A program made the position numbers and the translations under genes. 64,000 nucleotides of DNA from CAILUG01 sp038125665 (GTDB taxonomy: Bacteria; Pseudomonadota; Gammaproteobacteria; Pseudomonadales; Pseudohongiellaceae), in assembly GCA_038125665.1 (NCBI GenBank), contig JAYPEI010000002.1, positions 1 to 64,000 on the forward strand. The letters run 5' to 3'. This document shows positions 44,836-52,533 of the stretch, in pieces. Numbering within the stretch: the stretch's first letter is position 1; each line of letters starts with the position of its first letter. The notes under the pieces are model-generated. The model searched no databases. It saw nothing but the letters and a program-made list of their open reading frames with translations, and was not told the DNA's origin.

Positions 44836-45780
44836 TTATAAAAGTTTTTGATTAGACATGTTCAGTAACGATATATCTTGTCTGGGAAATGCAAAATTGA
44901 TTTTATTGGCTTCAAATTTCTCTTTTATCTGAAACCTAAAGTTAGAGGCCATAGTTCTTACATCATTATTTACGTCCATTTCTATCCAAAAATACCCGTC
45001 AAGGATAAGAGAAAAATCAGCAAAATCATCGAAGAAAATAACGGGGGTAGGTTCCTTTAATATTTTTTTATCAGAGCAAAAAATATCAAGCATAATTAAT
45101 TTTGCAAGGTTTATATCAGAATCATAAGTTATGCCTACTCTAATGTGACCACGTATGTAGTTATCGTTTAAGTTCCAATTTATAACAGTTTCTTCAAGTA
45201 ACTTACTATTTGGTATTACAAGTCTTACACCATCAACCCTTCGAATAATAGTTGACCTAGTGGATATAGTTTCAACTTTACCTTTAAAACCCTCTATTTC
45301 GAGAAAGTCTCCAATTCTTATAGGTCTTTCCCAAATAAGTATCCATCCCGATATGAAATTACTGATAATATTTTGCGCACCAAAACCTACACCAATTGCC
45401 AGAGCACCTGAGATAAATGCGAAAGCAGTTAGTGGTATGTCAAGTAGAGACAGAGAAAAAAGTGCCAATAAGCAATAAGTGATAGAGAAATATAATCTTT
45501 TAAAAAGTAGTTTGAAGTCCTCTGAATAATAAGATTTTTTTGGCGAGAGATATTTAAAAGAAAACTTAATTAAGGTTGATCCAAAAAAAATAACAAGAAC
45601 AACAGAAAAAAACTGTGAAATGTAAAATTCAGCTCCAAAAAAACTAAACTTATGACTAAAAAATTCGAAATTAAGCAAGTTGAAGTTCCAGTGGTAAATA
45701 GTGATTACATGATAAAATAATATAATAATAGTGTGTAAGATAAACAGAAAATTCTTTAAATTTTCAACAGTGTGATTCAC
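44836..45780 (-). CDS. MscS family mechanosensitive channel
   Basis: A 314-residue protein with four hydrophobic segments, then the pore-lining helix region LTAFAFISGALAIGVGFGAQNIISNFISGW, the signature of MscS channels, and the cytoplasmic beta domain beginning RPIRIGDFLEIEGFKGKVETIS. It would release solutes on hypo-osmotic shock. The start is GTG at 45780 without an evident ribosome site, so the N-terminus is uncertain. The gene is strikingly AT-rich (for example only 15 G/C in bases 45601-45660), unlike the flanking genes. Confidence 0.88.
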   Translation of the reverse strand: MNHTVENLKNFLFILHTIIILFYHVITIYHWNFNLLNFEFFSHKFSFFGAEFYISQFFSVVLVIFFGSTLIKFSFKYLSPKKSYYSEDFKLLFKRLYFSITYCLLALFSLSLLDIPLTAFAFISGALAIGVGFGAQNIISNFISGWILIWERPIRIGDFLEIEGFKGKVETISTRSTIIRRVDGVRLVIPNSKLLEETVINWNLNDNYIRGHIRVGITYDSDINLAKLIMLDIFCSDKKILKEPTPVIFFDDFADFSLILDGYFWIEMDVNNDVRTMASNFRFQIKEKFEANKINFAFPRQDISLLNMSNQKLL

Positions 45781-45812
45781 TTTTTTTAAAATTAATAAAT
45801 AGAGTTTTGAAA

Positions 45813-46712
45813 ATGATAAATTTTAAAAAAACTATAAATAATCAACTTCAGATTCAGTGGGTGGATATGGATTACACTGCCAGTGACTCTTATGACACTT
45901 TGGAGAAACTTGTTCCTGATTTATCAGTTATTGAAAGTCTTTTAAGAGAAGATACGCGGCCAAGATTTCAAAGATTGGATCACGGATTCCTTCTTTTTTT
46001 AAGAGCCATAAACCTAAATCAAGATTCATCTCCAGAGGACATGGTATCCTTACGGATATTTTCAAATGATAAAATCTTGGTCACTGCCCATAAAAGGAAA
46101 ATATTATCTTTAGAAAAGTTAAGAACAGAATCACTAACTGAATATGAAAATCAGCACAACTTAGTTATAAAATTTATTGATGAGATCAACGAAAAAATAG
46201 CACTACACCTTGACCAAGAGTCAGAAATCTTATTTGAATATGAAAATCCTCTATCAGAGGTAGTGTCATCAAAGGTCAGTGTTTACTTGGGTGATATGAG
46301 AAGAAGATCTGCACAATTAAAGCGTTTTTTGCTGCCTCAAAAGGAGGCAATTGAACATTATTACCGCTTCATAAAAGACGGCATAAAAAAAGATAATGAT
46401 TTGCTATTTCAAGATAATATAGATCACATTGCTTACTTGATTGAAGAGTTAACAATTTTGATAGAAAGAGTCCATATAGCTGAAAATAATTTAAGTAACA
46501 AATTGATAGAGCAACAGAACGCTAGGATTTATCAATTATCAATTATCGCTGGTGTATTTCTACCCCTCACTTTTATAACAGGGTTATTTGGCATGAATAC
46601 AACCTCTATACCTTTTGATCATGATGAACAAGGGTTTATAAAAGTAGCATTAATCATTTTTTTGGTTGGGGCAGGGTCATGGATTTATTTAAAATTTAAA
46701 AAATGGATTTAA
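45813..46712 (+). CDS. CorA-superfamily metal transporter, ZntB-like
   Basis: About 299 residues. The cytoplasmic funnel domain has EDTRPRFQRLDHGFLLFLRAI and SPEDMVSLRIFSND, which match ZntB-type members rather than Mg-type CorA. Long helices lead to two C-terminal transmembrane segments, with GMN in LFGMNTTSIPF at the pore entrance. Expected role: divalent cation (possibly Zn2+) transport. The ATG at 45813 is preferred to a TTG two codons upstream. It is divergent from the MscS gene with only 32 bases between starts, and it shares that gene's AT-rich composition. Confidence 0.88.
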   Translation: MINFKKTINNQLQIQWVDMDYTASDSYDTLEKLVPDLSVIESLLREDTRPRFQRLDHGFLLFLRAINLNQDSSPEDMVSLRIFSNDKILVTAHKRKILSLEKLRTESLTEYENQHNLVIKFIDEINEKIALHLDQESEILFEYENPLSEVVSSKVSVYLGDMRRRSAQLKRFLLPQKEAIEHYYRFIKDGIKKDNDLLFQDNIDHIAYLIEELTILIERVHIAENNLSNKLIEQQNARIYQLSIIAGVFLPLTFITGLFGMNTTSIPFDHDEQGFIKVALIIFLVGAGSWIYLKFKKWI

Positions 46713-46817
46713 TTCTTTAAATCTATCTAAAATAGTGAGCGGTCTAGTAGCAAAGGGTGTCTTTCTTTTCAAGAACAGTGACGCTTTGCTTATTGCTCTT
46801 TTATTGCCTCAGACACC

Positions 46818-47342
46818 TTATTGACTTAACTCATAAAATTTTCTTGCCCTGAAGTATTCGTTCATCTTGGTTCTCATATAATAAATTAAGAATATTAAAG
46901 TGGGTCTCCAAAGTGTGAACAGGGCTGATTCTGGAGTAGCCTGGAAAATGTCTAGATAAAATACTTTCATGAAATCAAGTATAGACATCACGACAACCCA
47001 AACCATAGCTACATTCGTTATCATTGTGGACCATTTCTCGTCATACCTTTTGAATAACCATAAGAATACGATAAAGATTATAAAGGATCCCCGAATTCTC
47101 GTATTAGTAACAAGATAGTCTGTTTCTTCTATAGATGGAGAAATCAGATGTTCAACAAACCACTCTGGTGAGATAACCGCAACCAGACCAAAAACAACTG
47201 CTTGAGCGCAAATTAAGAACGAGGCAAACAAATAACGTTTCTTTAATTTAGGTATCGGAGTGAGGGAGAGTGATATGTCTTTTAACGCTACTAGTTCGTC
47301 TTGATTAAGACTCACTGGTGCGATGTTCTCTTGAAGAACCAT
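46818..47342 (-). CDS. hypothetical membrane protein
   Basis: I do not recognise this 174-residue protein. It has a polar N-terminus of about 38 residues, then four hydrophobic helices (near 40-58, 82-98, 107-124 and 143-156) and a basic tail. The pattern resembles small unannotated inner-membrane proteins. It sits between the ZntB-like gene and tRNA-Phe with no operon partner. The coding potential is supported by the start codon, length and regular helix spacing only. Confidence 0.6.
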   Translation of the reverse strand: MVLQENIAPVSLNQDELVALKDISLSLTPIPKLKKRYLFASFLICAQAVVFGLVAVISPEWFVEHLISPSIEETDYLVTNTRIRGSFIIFIVFLWLFKRYDEKWSTMITNVAMVWVVVMSILDFMKVFYLDIFQATPESALFTLWRPTLIFLIYYMRTKMNEYFRARKFYELSQ

Positions 47343-47473
47343 AAATAACCTATCTTTAAAAAATGGTTTTACCGATCATCAACTGTGTCACTGTAACACA
47401 TCATGTGCCTTTAGTTTGCCACAAGATTTGAAAGATGGGGATTTTTATAAGTGATTGATATTGATATTAAAGA

Positions 47474-47549
47474 TGGTGCCCAGAGGCGGAATCGAACCAC
47501 CGACACGGGGATTTTCAATCCCCTGCTCTACCAACTGAGCTATCTGGGC
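47474..47549 (-). tRNA. tRNA-Phe (GAA)
   Basis: A 76-base cloverleaf on the reverse strand. The acceptor stem GCCCAGA pairs with TCTGGGC, followed by ACCA, so the CCA end is encoded. The D-arm is AGCTCAGTTGGTAGAGC. The anticodon stem GGGGA/TCCCC encloses the loop with anticodon GAA. The T-arm contains GGTTCGATTCC. It lies downstream of yggX and mutY, an order I recall in Pseudomonas. Confidence 0.97.
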
Positions 47550-47623
47550 ATTTCAGAATAGAGCGCCTCACGTAGACACCCTAAGTTAGAAGGCGCGTAT
47601 TAAACCTTTACAGGGTCACTTAG

Positions 47624-47905
47624 TCAAGACTGAGAAAGCTTTTCAGGAACATAGCCCTCCGCTTGAACAAATTCCTCATTATTTAAGAAAAGCTTCATTT
47701 GTTCTTGTATGAAACGACGATCTTCTGCCTTTATCATGCTTAGTTGCTTTTCGTTAATCAGCCGCACCTGGTGTACCTGCCATTCTTGCCATGCTTGCAT
47801 CGAGATATTTTCATATATATCTTGCCCCAATGGGCCAGGAAAAGGTGGCTTTGCTAATCCGGGTAGTTCTTTAGCATATTTTTTACAGTTAACTATTCGG
47901 CTCAT
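47624..47905 (-). CDS. yggX: YggX family iron-trafficking/oxidative-stress protein
   Basis: A small protein (93 residues) that protects iron-sulfur enzymes and is thought to handle Fe(II). It starts MSRIVNCKKYAKELPGL, the canonical N-terminus with the conserved cysteine, and keeps PPFPGPLGQDIYENIS and WQEWQVHQVRLINE. AGGA precedes the ATG at 47905; a longer frame from 47944 lacks support and would overlap mutY. It follows mutY by 22 bases, the usual arrangement. Confidence 0.95.
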   Translation of the reverse strand: MSRIVNCKKYAKELPGLAKPPFPGPLGQDIYENISMQAWQEWQVHQVRLINEKQLSMIKAEDRRFIQEQMKLFLNNEEFVQAEGYVPEKLSQS

Positions 47906-47927
47906 TATTCCTGCCATATTGTTGAAG

Positions 47928-48995
47928 TCAGTTTTTAGTCTCACAGCTCATTAATTCAGCCAGTGTCTGCATGAGACGCTGGACAGGGGCGGCAAGCCCG
48001 AGAGTGGCCTCATGTTGTAGATCATACCAATGCCAGCGCTCTTGCTCTATAAACTTCTCCTTTGACCTAACTGGGATCAAAGTAGGTGTGATGTCCAGAT
48101 AGAAGTGGCTAAAAGTATGACGAATAGGAGGTAATTCCTCCCATTTGGTTTTGGCCACTAGATGACATGGCAAAGTGGGAATATCCGAGTTGCCACTCAC
48201 CTCTGGAAAACTCCATAAACCTCCCCAAATACCATGGGGCTGGCGCTTTTCGAGTAATACTACCTTTTCCACTGGGTCAACGCACAGCAACATTGTAGTG
48301 GATCGGGTGGGAACTTTTTGTTTTGGTTTTTTACTAGGGTAGTTAGCAATAGTTTTTGTCAGACGGGCTTTGCAATCATTACTGATAGGGCAGAGTTCAC
48401 ACAAAGGCTTAGAGCGTAGACAGACTGTAGCACCAAGATCCATGATTGCCTGGGTATAGTCTGGGCAGCGGCGCTTAGGTGTCAGTTCCGCGGCTAGCTT
48501 CCATAAAGTTTTTAATGTCGCCGAGTGTTCTGGCCAACCAGTAATTTTTTGATGCCGTGTTAAGACACGTTTTACATTTCCATCGAGAATCACTGCATGA
48601 CCATTTGTACCTAATGAGATGATGGCCCCCGCGGTTGAGCGACCTATGCCAGGTAACTGCTGCAACTCCTCTATAGAAGTAGGAAATTGGCCATTGTAGT
48701 CCCTAAGAACATATTGAGCACACTTGTGCAGGTTGCGGGCGCGGGCATAGTAACCAAGACCTGTCCATAAATGTAGTACTTCATCTTCCTTTGCCTGGGC
48801 AAGATCCTCTAAGGCTGGGAAACGCTCCATAAAGCGTCCAAAATAAGGAATGACAGTTGCTACTTGGGTTTGTTGGAGCATGATTTCACTTATCCATACT
48901 TTATAAGGTGTTCGCTCATGCTGCCAAGGGAGGTGCTTTCTTCCGTGATGGTCAAACCAGTTCAATAATCTAGTGGCGAAATTTGTGTTATCCAT
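47928..48995 (-). CDS. mutY: A/G-specific adenine DNA glycosylase
   Basis: MutY removes adenine mispaired with 8-oxoguanine. From the ATG at 48995 the protein has 355 residues. It shows ISEIMLQQTQV near the N-terminus, the helix-hairpin-helix LPGIGRSTAGAI, the catalytic aspartate in AIMDLGATVC, and the [4Fe-4S] cysteines in CLRSKPLCELCPISNDC (C-x6-C-x2-C-x5-C). A C-terminal Nudix-like domain that reads the oxidised base follows. A TTG at 49025 would add ten residues and is less likely. It is divergent from hisB and upstream of yggX. Confidence 0.95.
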   Translation of the reverse strand: MDNTNFATRLLNWFDHHGRKHLPWQHERTPYKVWISEIMLQQTQVATVIPYFGRFMERFPALEDLAQAKEDEVLHLWTGLGYYARARNLHKCAQYVLRDYNGQFPTSIEELQQLPGIGRSTAGAIISLGTNGHAVILDGNVKRVLTRHQKITGWPEHSATLKTLWKLAAELTPKRRCPDYTQAIMDLGATVCLRSKPLCELCPISNDCKARLTKTIANYPSKKPKQKVPTRSTTMLLCVDPVEKVVLLEKRQPHGIWGGLWSFPEVSGNSDIPTLPCHLVAKTKWEELPPIRHTFSHFYLDITPTLIPVRSKEKFIEQERWHWYDLQHEATLGLAAPVQRLMQTLAELMSCETKN

Positions 48996-49055
48996 GAGGG
49001 AATAGGGCCTCGCACACTCATACAAGATAATTGGAAAAAATTAGATTATAACGGT

Positions 49056-49085
49056 TTGGGATTAAGTTTCGAATGACGGTATAAT
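49056..49085 (+). promoter_or_regulatory. sigma-70-type promoter for hisB
   Basis: TTGGGA (49056-49061) and a perfect TATAAT (49080-49085) are separated by 18 bases. Transcription would begin near 49092, leaving a short leader with AAGGA before the hisB ATG at 49115. No his attenuator peptide is visible. Confidence 0.6.
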
Positions 49086-49114
49086 CGAACCCCCTGACTA
49101 AGGATATAAAAATT

Positions 49115-49711
49115 ATGACCGCTAGAACGGCCAGCGTAGAACGAAATACTAACGAGACTAAGATCAAAGTCTCGATGAATCTGGATGGTACAGGGAAATT
49201 TACTGTTAGCACAGGCCTACCTTTTTTAGAGCATATGCTGGAGCAAGTGTCGCGCCATGGTCTTATCGATATTGAGATACTAGCTGAGGGAGATCTTCAT
49301 ATCGATGCCCACCACACGGTGGAGGATATAGGGATCACACTAGGCCAGGCCTTTAGTAAGGCGTTGGATAAAACTGGTATTCGTCGTTATGGTCATGCCT
49401 ATGTCCCTCTGGATGAAGCTCTTTCCAGGGTTGTTATCGATTTTTCTGGCAGACCAGGTTTAGAGTATCAGATAGACTTTAAGCGAAGTTCAGTGGGTGA
49501 TTTTGACGTGGACCTTTTTTATGAATTTTTTCAAGGATTCGTTAATCATGCTAATGTCACTTTACACATTGATAACCTCCGTGGTCACAATGCTCACCAT
49601 CAAATAGAAACTGTCTTCAAGGCTTTCGGTCGTGCATTGCGCATGGCGATAGAAATTGATCCTCGCATGCAGGGAGTAGTTCCCTCAACCAAAGGAACCT
49701 TAAACGGTTAA
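49115..49711 (+). CDS. hisB: imidazoleglycerol-phosphate dehydratase
   Basis: HisB dehydrates imidazole glycerol phosphate in histidine synthesis. At 198 residues it is the monofunctional form, without the histidinol-phosphatase domain fused in E. coli. Metal-binding repeats are clear: DAHHTVEDIGI and GHNAHHQIETVFKA, with the FLEHML and PSTKGTL ends of the family. It starts a forward operon with hisH three bases on. Confidence 0.97.
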   Translation: MTARTASVERNTNETKIKVSMNLDGTGKFTVSTGLPFLEHMLEQVSRHGLIDIEILAEGDLHIDAHHTVEDIGITLGQAFSKALDKTGIRRYGHAYVPLDEALSRVVIDFSGRPGLEYQIDFKRSSVGDFDVDLFYEFFQGFVNHANVTLHIDNLRGHNAHHQIETVFKAFGRALRMAIEIDPRMQGVVPSTKGTLNG

Positions 49712-49714
49712 GCT

Positions 49715-50371
49715 ATGACCCATATTGCGATTATCGACTATGGCATGGGTAATCTGCACTCAGTTGCTAAAGCGCTTGAGAAAGTCTCATTGCGCTCTGG
49801 AATTACCACAAAAATTTCTGTGACTGGTGACTCAGAAATTATACTGAATGCCGATCGTCTTTTATTGCCTGGCGTTGGCGCCATGAGGGATTGTATGGCT
49901 GAGATTCGTCGCCAGCAGATTGATTCTCTGATTCGTGAACAAGTCATGGAAAAACCTGTTCTTGGTATTTGCGTTGGAATGCAGGCGATGATGGAACATA
50001 GCGATGAAAATGGAGGGGTAGACTGCATTGGATTATGCGCTGGTAATGTGTTGCGTTTCGCCGAGCACCTAACTAATAACGATGGGTTACCTTTAAAAGT
50101 TCCACACATGGGTTGGAATAATGTTGCTCAAACTCATGCACACCCCATGTGGCATAAAATTAAAGATGAATCTTATTTCTACTTTGTGCATAGTTACTGT
50201 GTTGTCCCAGATGATGCGTTTTATGTGGTGGGTAACACGACTTATACGCGTACATTCTGCTCGGCTTTAGCAGATCAAAATTTATTTGCAGTGCAGTTTC
50301 ATCCAGAGAAAAGTCAGGATGCGGGGTTACAACTCTTAGAAAATTTTCTTACCTGGGATGGAAACAGTTAA
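49715..50371 (+). CDS. hisH: imidazole glycerol phosphate synthase, glutamine amidotransferase subunit
   Basis: HisH supplies ammonia from glutamine to HisF. The 218 residues form a class I amidotransferase with the nucleophile Cys in LGICVGMQAM, the His-Glu pair in QFHPEKS, and the N-terminal IAIIDYGMGNLHSV. Its stop overlaps the hisF start (TAATG), so translation is coupled. In the usual gammaproteobacterial order hisA would lie between the two genes; it does not here. Confidence 0.97.
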   Translation: MTHIAIIDYGMGNLHSVAKALEKVSLRSGITTKISVTGDSEIILNADRLLLPGVGAMRDCMAEIRRQQIDSLIREQVMEKPVLGICVGMQAMMEHSDENGGVDCIGLCAGNVLRFAEHLTNNDGLPLKVPHMGWNNVAQTHAHPMWHKIKDESYFYFVHSYCVVPDDAFYVVGNTTYTRTFCSALADQNLFAVQFHPEKSQDAGLQLLENFLTWDGNS

Positions 50372-51141
50372 TGGCTCTGGCAAAACGTATTATCCCTTGT
50401 CTAGACTGTGACAATGGTAGGGTTGTAAAAGGAGTTAAATTCGTAGATATACGTGATGCTGGGGATCCTGTTGAAGTTTCTCGTCGCTATTGTGAACAAG
50501 GTGCGGATGAAATAACTTTTCTTGATATTACCGCCAGCTCTGATGATCGCAGTACTACCTTGAAAACGGTTGAAGATATTGCGTCACAAGTATTTATCCC
50601 CCTCACCGTTGGGGGGGGTATTCGCAATGTCGAAAATATCCGCAGTATGCTCAACGCAGGTGCAGACAAAGTAGGAATTAATACCGCAGCCGTTTTTAAT
50701 CCTGAGTTTGTTGGAGAAGCTGCCTCTAGATTTGGCTCTCAGTGTATTGTTGTGGCAATTGATGCTAAAAAAGTTTCTAAGCAAGGAGAGGTTTTGCGTT
50801 GGGAAATTTTCACCCATGGTGGCCGAAATCCAACGGGCCTTGATGCCATTGAGTGGGCTGTGCGTATGCAAAACTATGGTGCAGGTGAAATACTGTTGAC
50901 TAGTATGGATAGGGACGGCACAAAAAGTGGTTTTGATCTTGCTTTGAATAGAGCTATTGCTGATGCATTGACTATACCCGTCATTTCCTCAGGAGGCGTG
51001 GGTAATTTGCAACACCTGGTGGAAGGTATCAAAGAAGGTCATGCTGATGCTGTATTGGCAGCTAGCATATTCCATTTCGGCGAATACACTATCCCCCAAG
51101 CTAAAGAATTCATGCGTCAACAAGGCATTGATGTGCGTTGA
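50371..51141 (+). CDS. hisF: imidazole glycerol phosphate synthase, cyclase subunit
   Basis: HisF cyclises PRFAR with ammonia to imidazole glycerol phosphate and AICAR. It is a 256-residue TIM barrel. It begins ALAKRIIPCLDCDNGRVVKG with the catalytic aspartate (Asp11 in LDCDNG). PLTVGGGIRN and VISSGGVGN are the phosphate-binding loops, and LLTSMDRDGTKSGFD carries the second catalytic aspartate. These features identify HisF, not the related HisA. It ends one base before the convergent ctpA stop. Confidence 0.97.
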   Translation: MALAKRIIPCLDCDNGRVVKGVKFVDIRDAGDPVEVSRRYCEQGADEITFLDITASSDDRSTTLKTVEDIASQVFIPLTVGGGIRNVENIRSMLNAGADKVGINTAAVFNPEFVGEAASRFGSQCIVVAIDAKKVSKQGEVLRWEIFTHGGRNPTGLDAIEWAVRMQNYGAGEILLTSMDRDGTKSGFDLALNRAIADALTIPVISSGGVGNLQHLVEGIKEGHADAVLAASIFHFGEYTIPQAKEFMRQQGIDVR

Positions 51142-52518
51142 TCAACGCTTTAGTAGATTCATCCCTTTTAATAAATTCACAGCCTCATTCAATTGGTAGT
51201 CGTTAACTACCACTTCCTCAGTTGTCAGAGAGCTGCGGTCTTCACCTTGCTTACTTTCCACCTGCAAGTGACCAGCTAAGTCTACTTCGCGGTAGCTGTT
51301 TATGTCCTCACTTAGTTTAGTCACCCGTGCTCTGTCAATCACAATATCTGGAGTAATACCACGCGCCTGTATACTACGACCACTTGGAGTGTAGTATAAG
51401 GCTGTAGTTAGCTTGATTGCCCTATCATTAGTGACTGGAAGTACAGTTTGGACAGAACCTTTCCCGAAACTTTGAGTGCCCATAATAATTGCACGACTTT
51501 GATCCTGCAAAGCGCCAGCCACAATTTCTGATGCCGAGGCTGATCCTCCATCTATCAGAACAATTAATGGTACATCCATAGATGGATCTTCAGCATCTGC
51601 TTCAAAGCGCATATTTGTATTGGGAATACGACCTTCCGTATAGACTATTAAGCCTTCATTGAGGAATACATCAGAAACGGCAACTGCTGCTCCAAGAACT
51701 CCTCCCGGGTTATTACGTAAATCCATGACCAGTCCTTTTAGTGGCTGATTGGCCTCTTGTAATTCAAACAGAGCTTGCAGCACCTCATCGCCAGTATTGG
51801 CACTAAAATGGGTGATACGAAGGTATCCATAACCTTTCTCTAACGTGCGCGAACGGACAGAACGCGCTTTGATAATGTCTCTAATGATAGTAATTTCTAG
51901 TGGTTCTGCCACGCCCTCTCGCATGATTGTCAATGTGATATCAGTTCCTGGATCGCCTCGCAAGAGGTCAGATGTCTCGCCTAAGGTCACATCACGGGCT
52001 GACGTATCATCAAGTTTTATAATTAAATCCCCAGCCTTTATCCCAGCTTTATCGGCTGGTGAATCATCTAGTGGAGCAATGATTTTGATGAAACCATTTT
52101 CTATACCGACTTCAACTCCAAGCCCACCGAATTCACCGGAAGTAGATTCTTCTAGAGCAGCAAATTCATCAGCGGGTAGATAAGTTGAGTGTGGATCTAT
52201 GCCCGCAAGCATTCCTTTGATAGCGTTTTCTAGTAAGGTTTTATCATCAGTTTCTTCTACATAAGCCTCTCTAATCTGGCTGAGTACCTGAGCAAAAATT
52301 CTGACTTCATCGAATGGCAGAGGTAAAGATTCTTGAGTTTTTCTAGAAGTTTCAGTTGGGGGCATTGCTTGAATCAGCTTTTCTTCTGCAGCAATTTTCA
52401 TTGAATCTTGTGTTTGAGATTCTTGTGCACTGATTAGAGAGCTATTTAGAGCGCAGATAAGAAATGGTAGACCTAAGCTAAATTGAGATAAGCTTGATGG
52501 CAGTTTTTGTAAAGACAT
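51142..52518 (-). CDS. ctpA: carboxy-terminal processing protease (S41)
   Basis: A periplasmic serine protease of 458 residues. It has an N-terminal signal sequence, a region around residues 65-120 (FAQVLSQIREAYVEE), a PDZ domain (GLGVEVGIENGFIKIIAPLDDSPADKAGI region, near 150-230), and the S41 catalytic part with Ser in GGSASASEIVAG and Lys in SFGKGSVQ. It follows gpmI by 15 bases on the same strand. In Pseudomonas an EnvC-like M23 peptidase gene lies between, as I recall; it is absent here. Confidence 0.95.
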   Translation of the reverse strand: MSLQKLPSSLSQFSLGLPFLICALNSSLISAQESQTQDSMKIAAEEKLIQAMPPTETSRKTQESLPLPFDEVRIFAQVLSQIREAYVEETDDKTLLENAIKGMLAGIDPHSTYLPADEFAALEESTSGEFGGLGVEVGIENGFIKIIAPLDDSPADKAGIKAGDLIIKLDDTSARDVTLGETSDLLRGDPGTDITLTIMREGVAEPLEITIIRDIIKARSVRSRTLEKGYGYLRITHFSANTGDEVLQALFELQEANQPLKGLVMDLRNNPGGVLGAAVAVSDVFLNEGLIVYTEGRIPNTNMRFEADAEDPSMDVPLIVLIDGGSASASEIVAGALQDQSRAIIMGTQSFGKGSVQTVLPVTNDRAIKLTTALYYTPSGRSIQARGITPDIVIDRARVTKLSEDINSYREVDLAGHLQVESKQGEDRSSLTTEEVVVNDYQLNEAVNLLKGMNLLKR

Positions 52519-52533
52519 TACTGGTCTCCCTAA

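Noticed and set aside
47563..47596. Inverted repeat GCGCCT/AGGCGC between yggX and tRNA-Phe
   Set aside because: Six-base arms with a 22-base loop and no T run make a poor terminator, and it is not specific enough to report as a feature.
51845..52183. 112-codon open frame antisense to ctpA
   Set aside because: It lies fully inside a firmly identified gene, is serine/proline-rich as expected for a reverse-strand shadow, and has no ribosome site or recognised domain.
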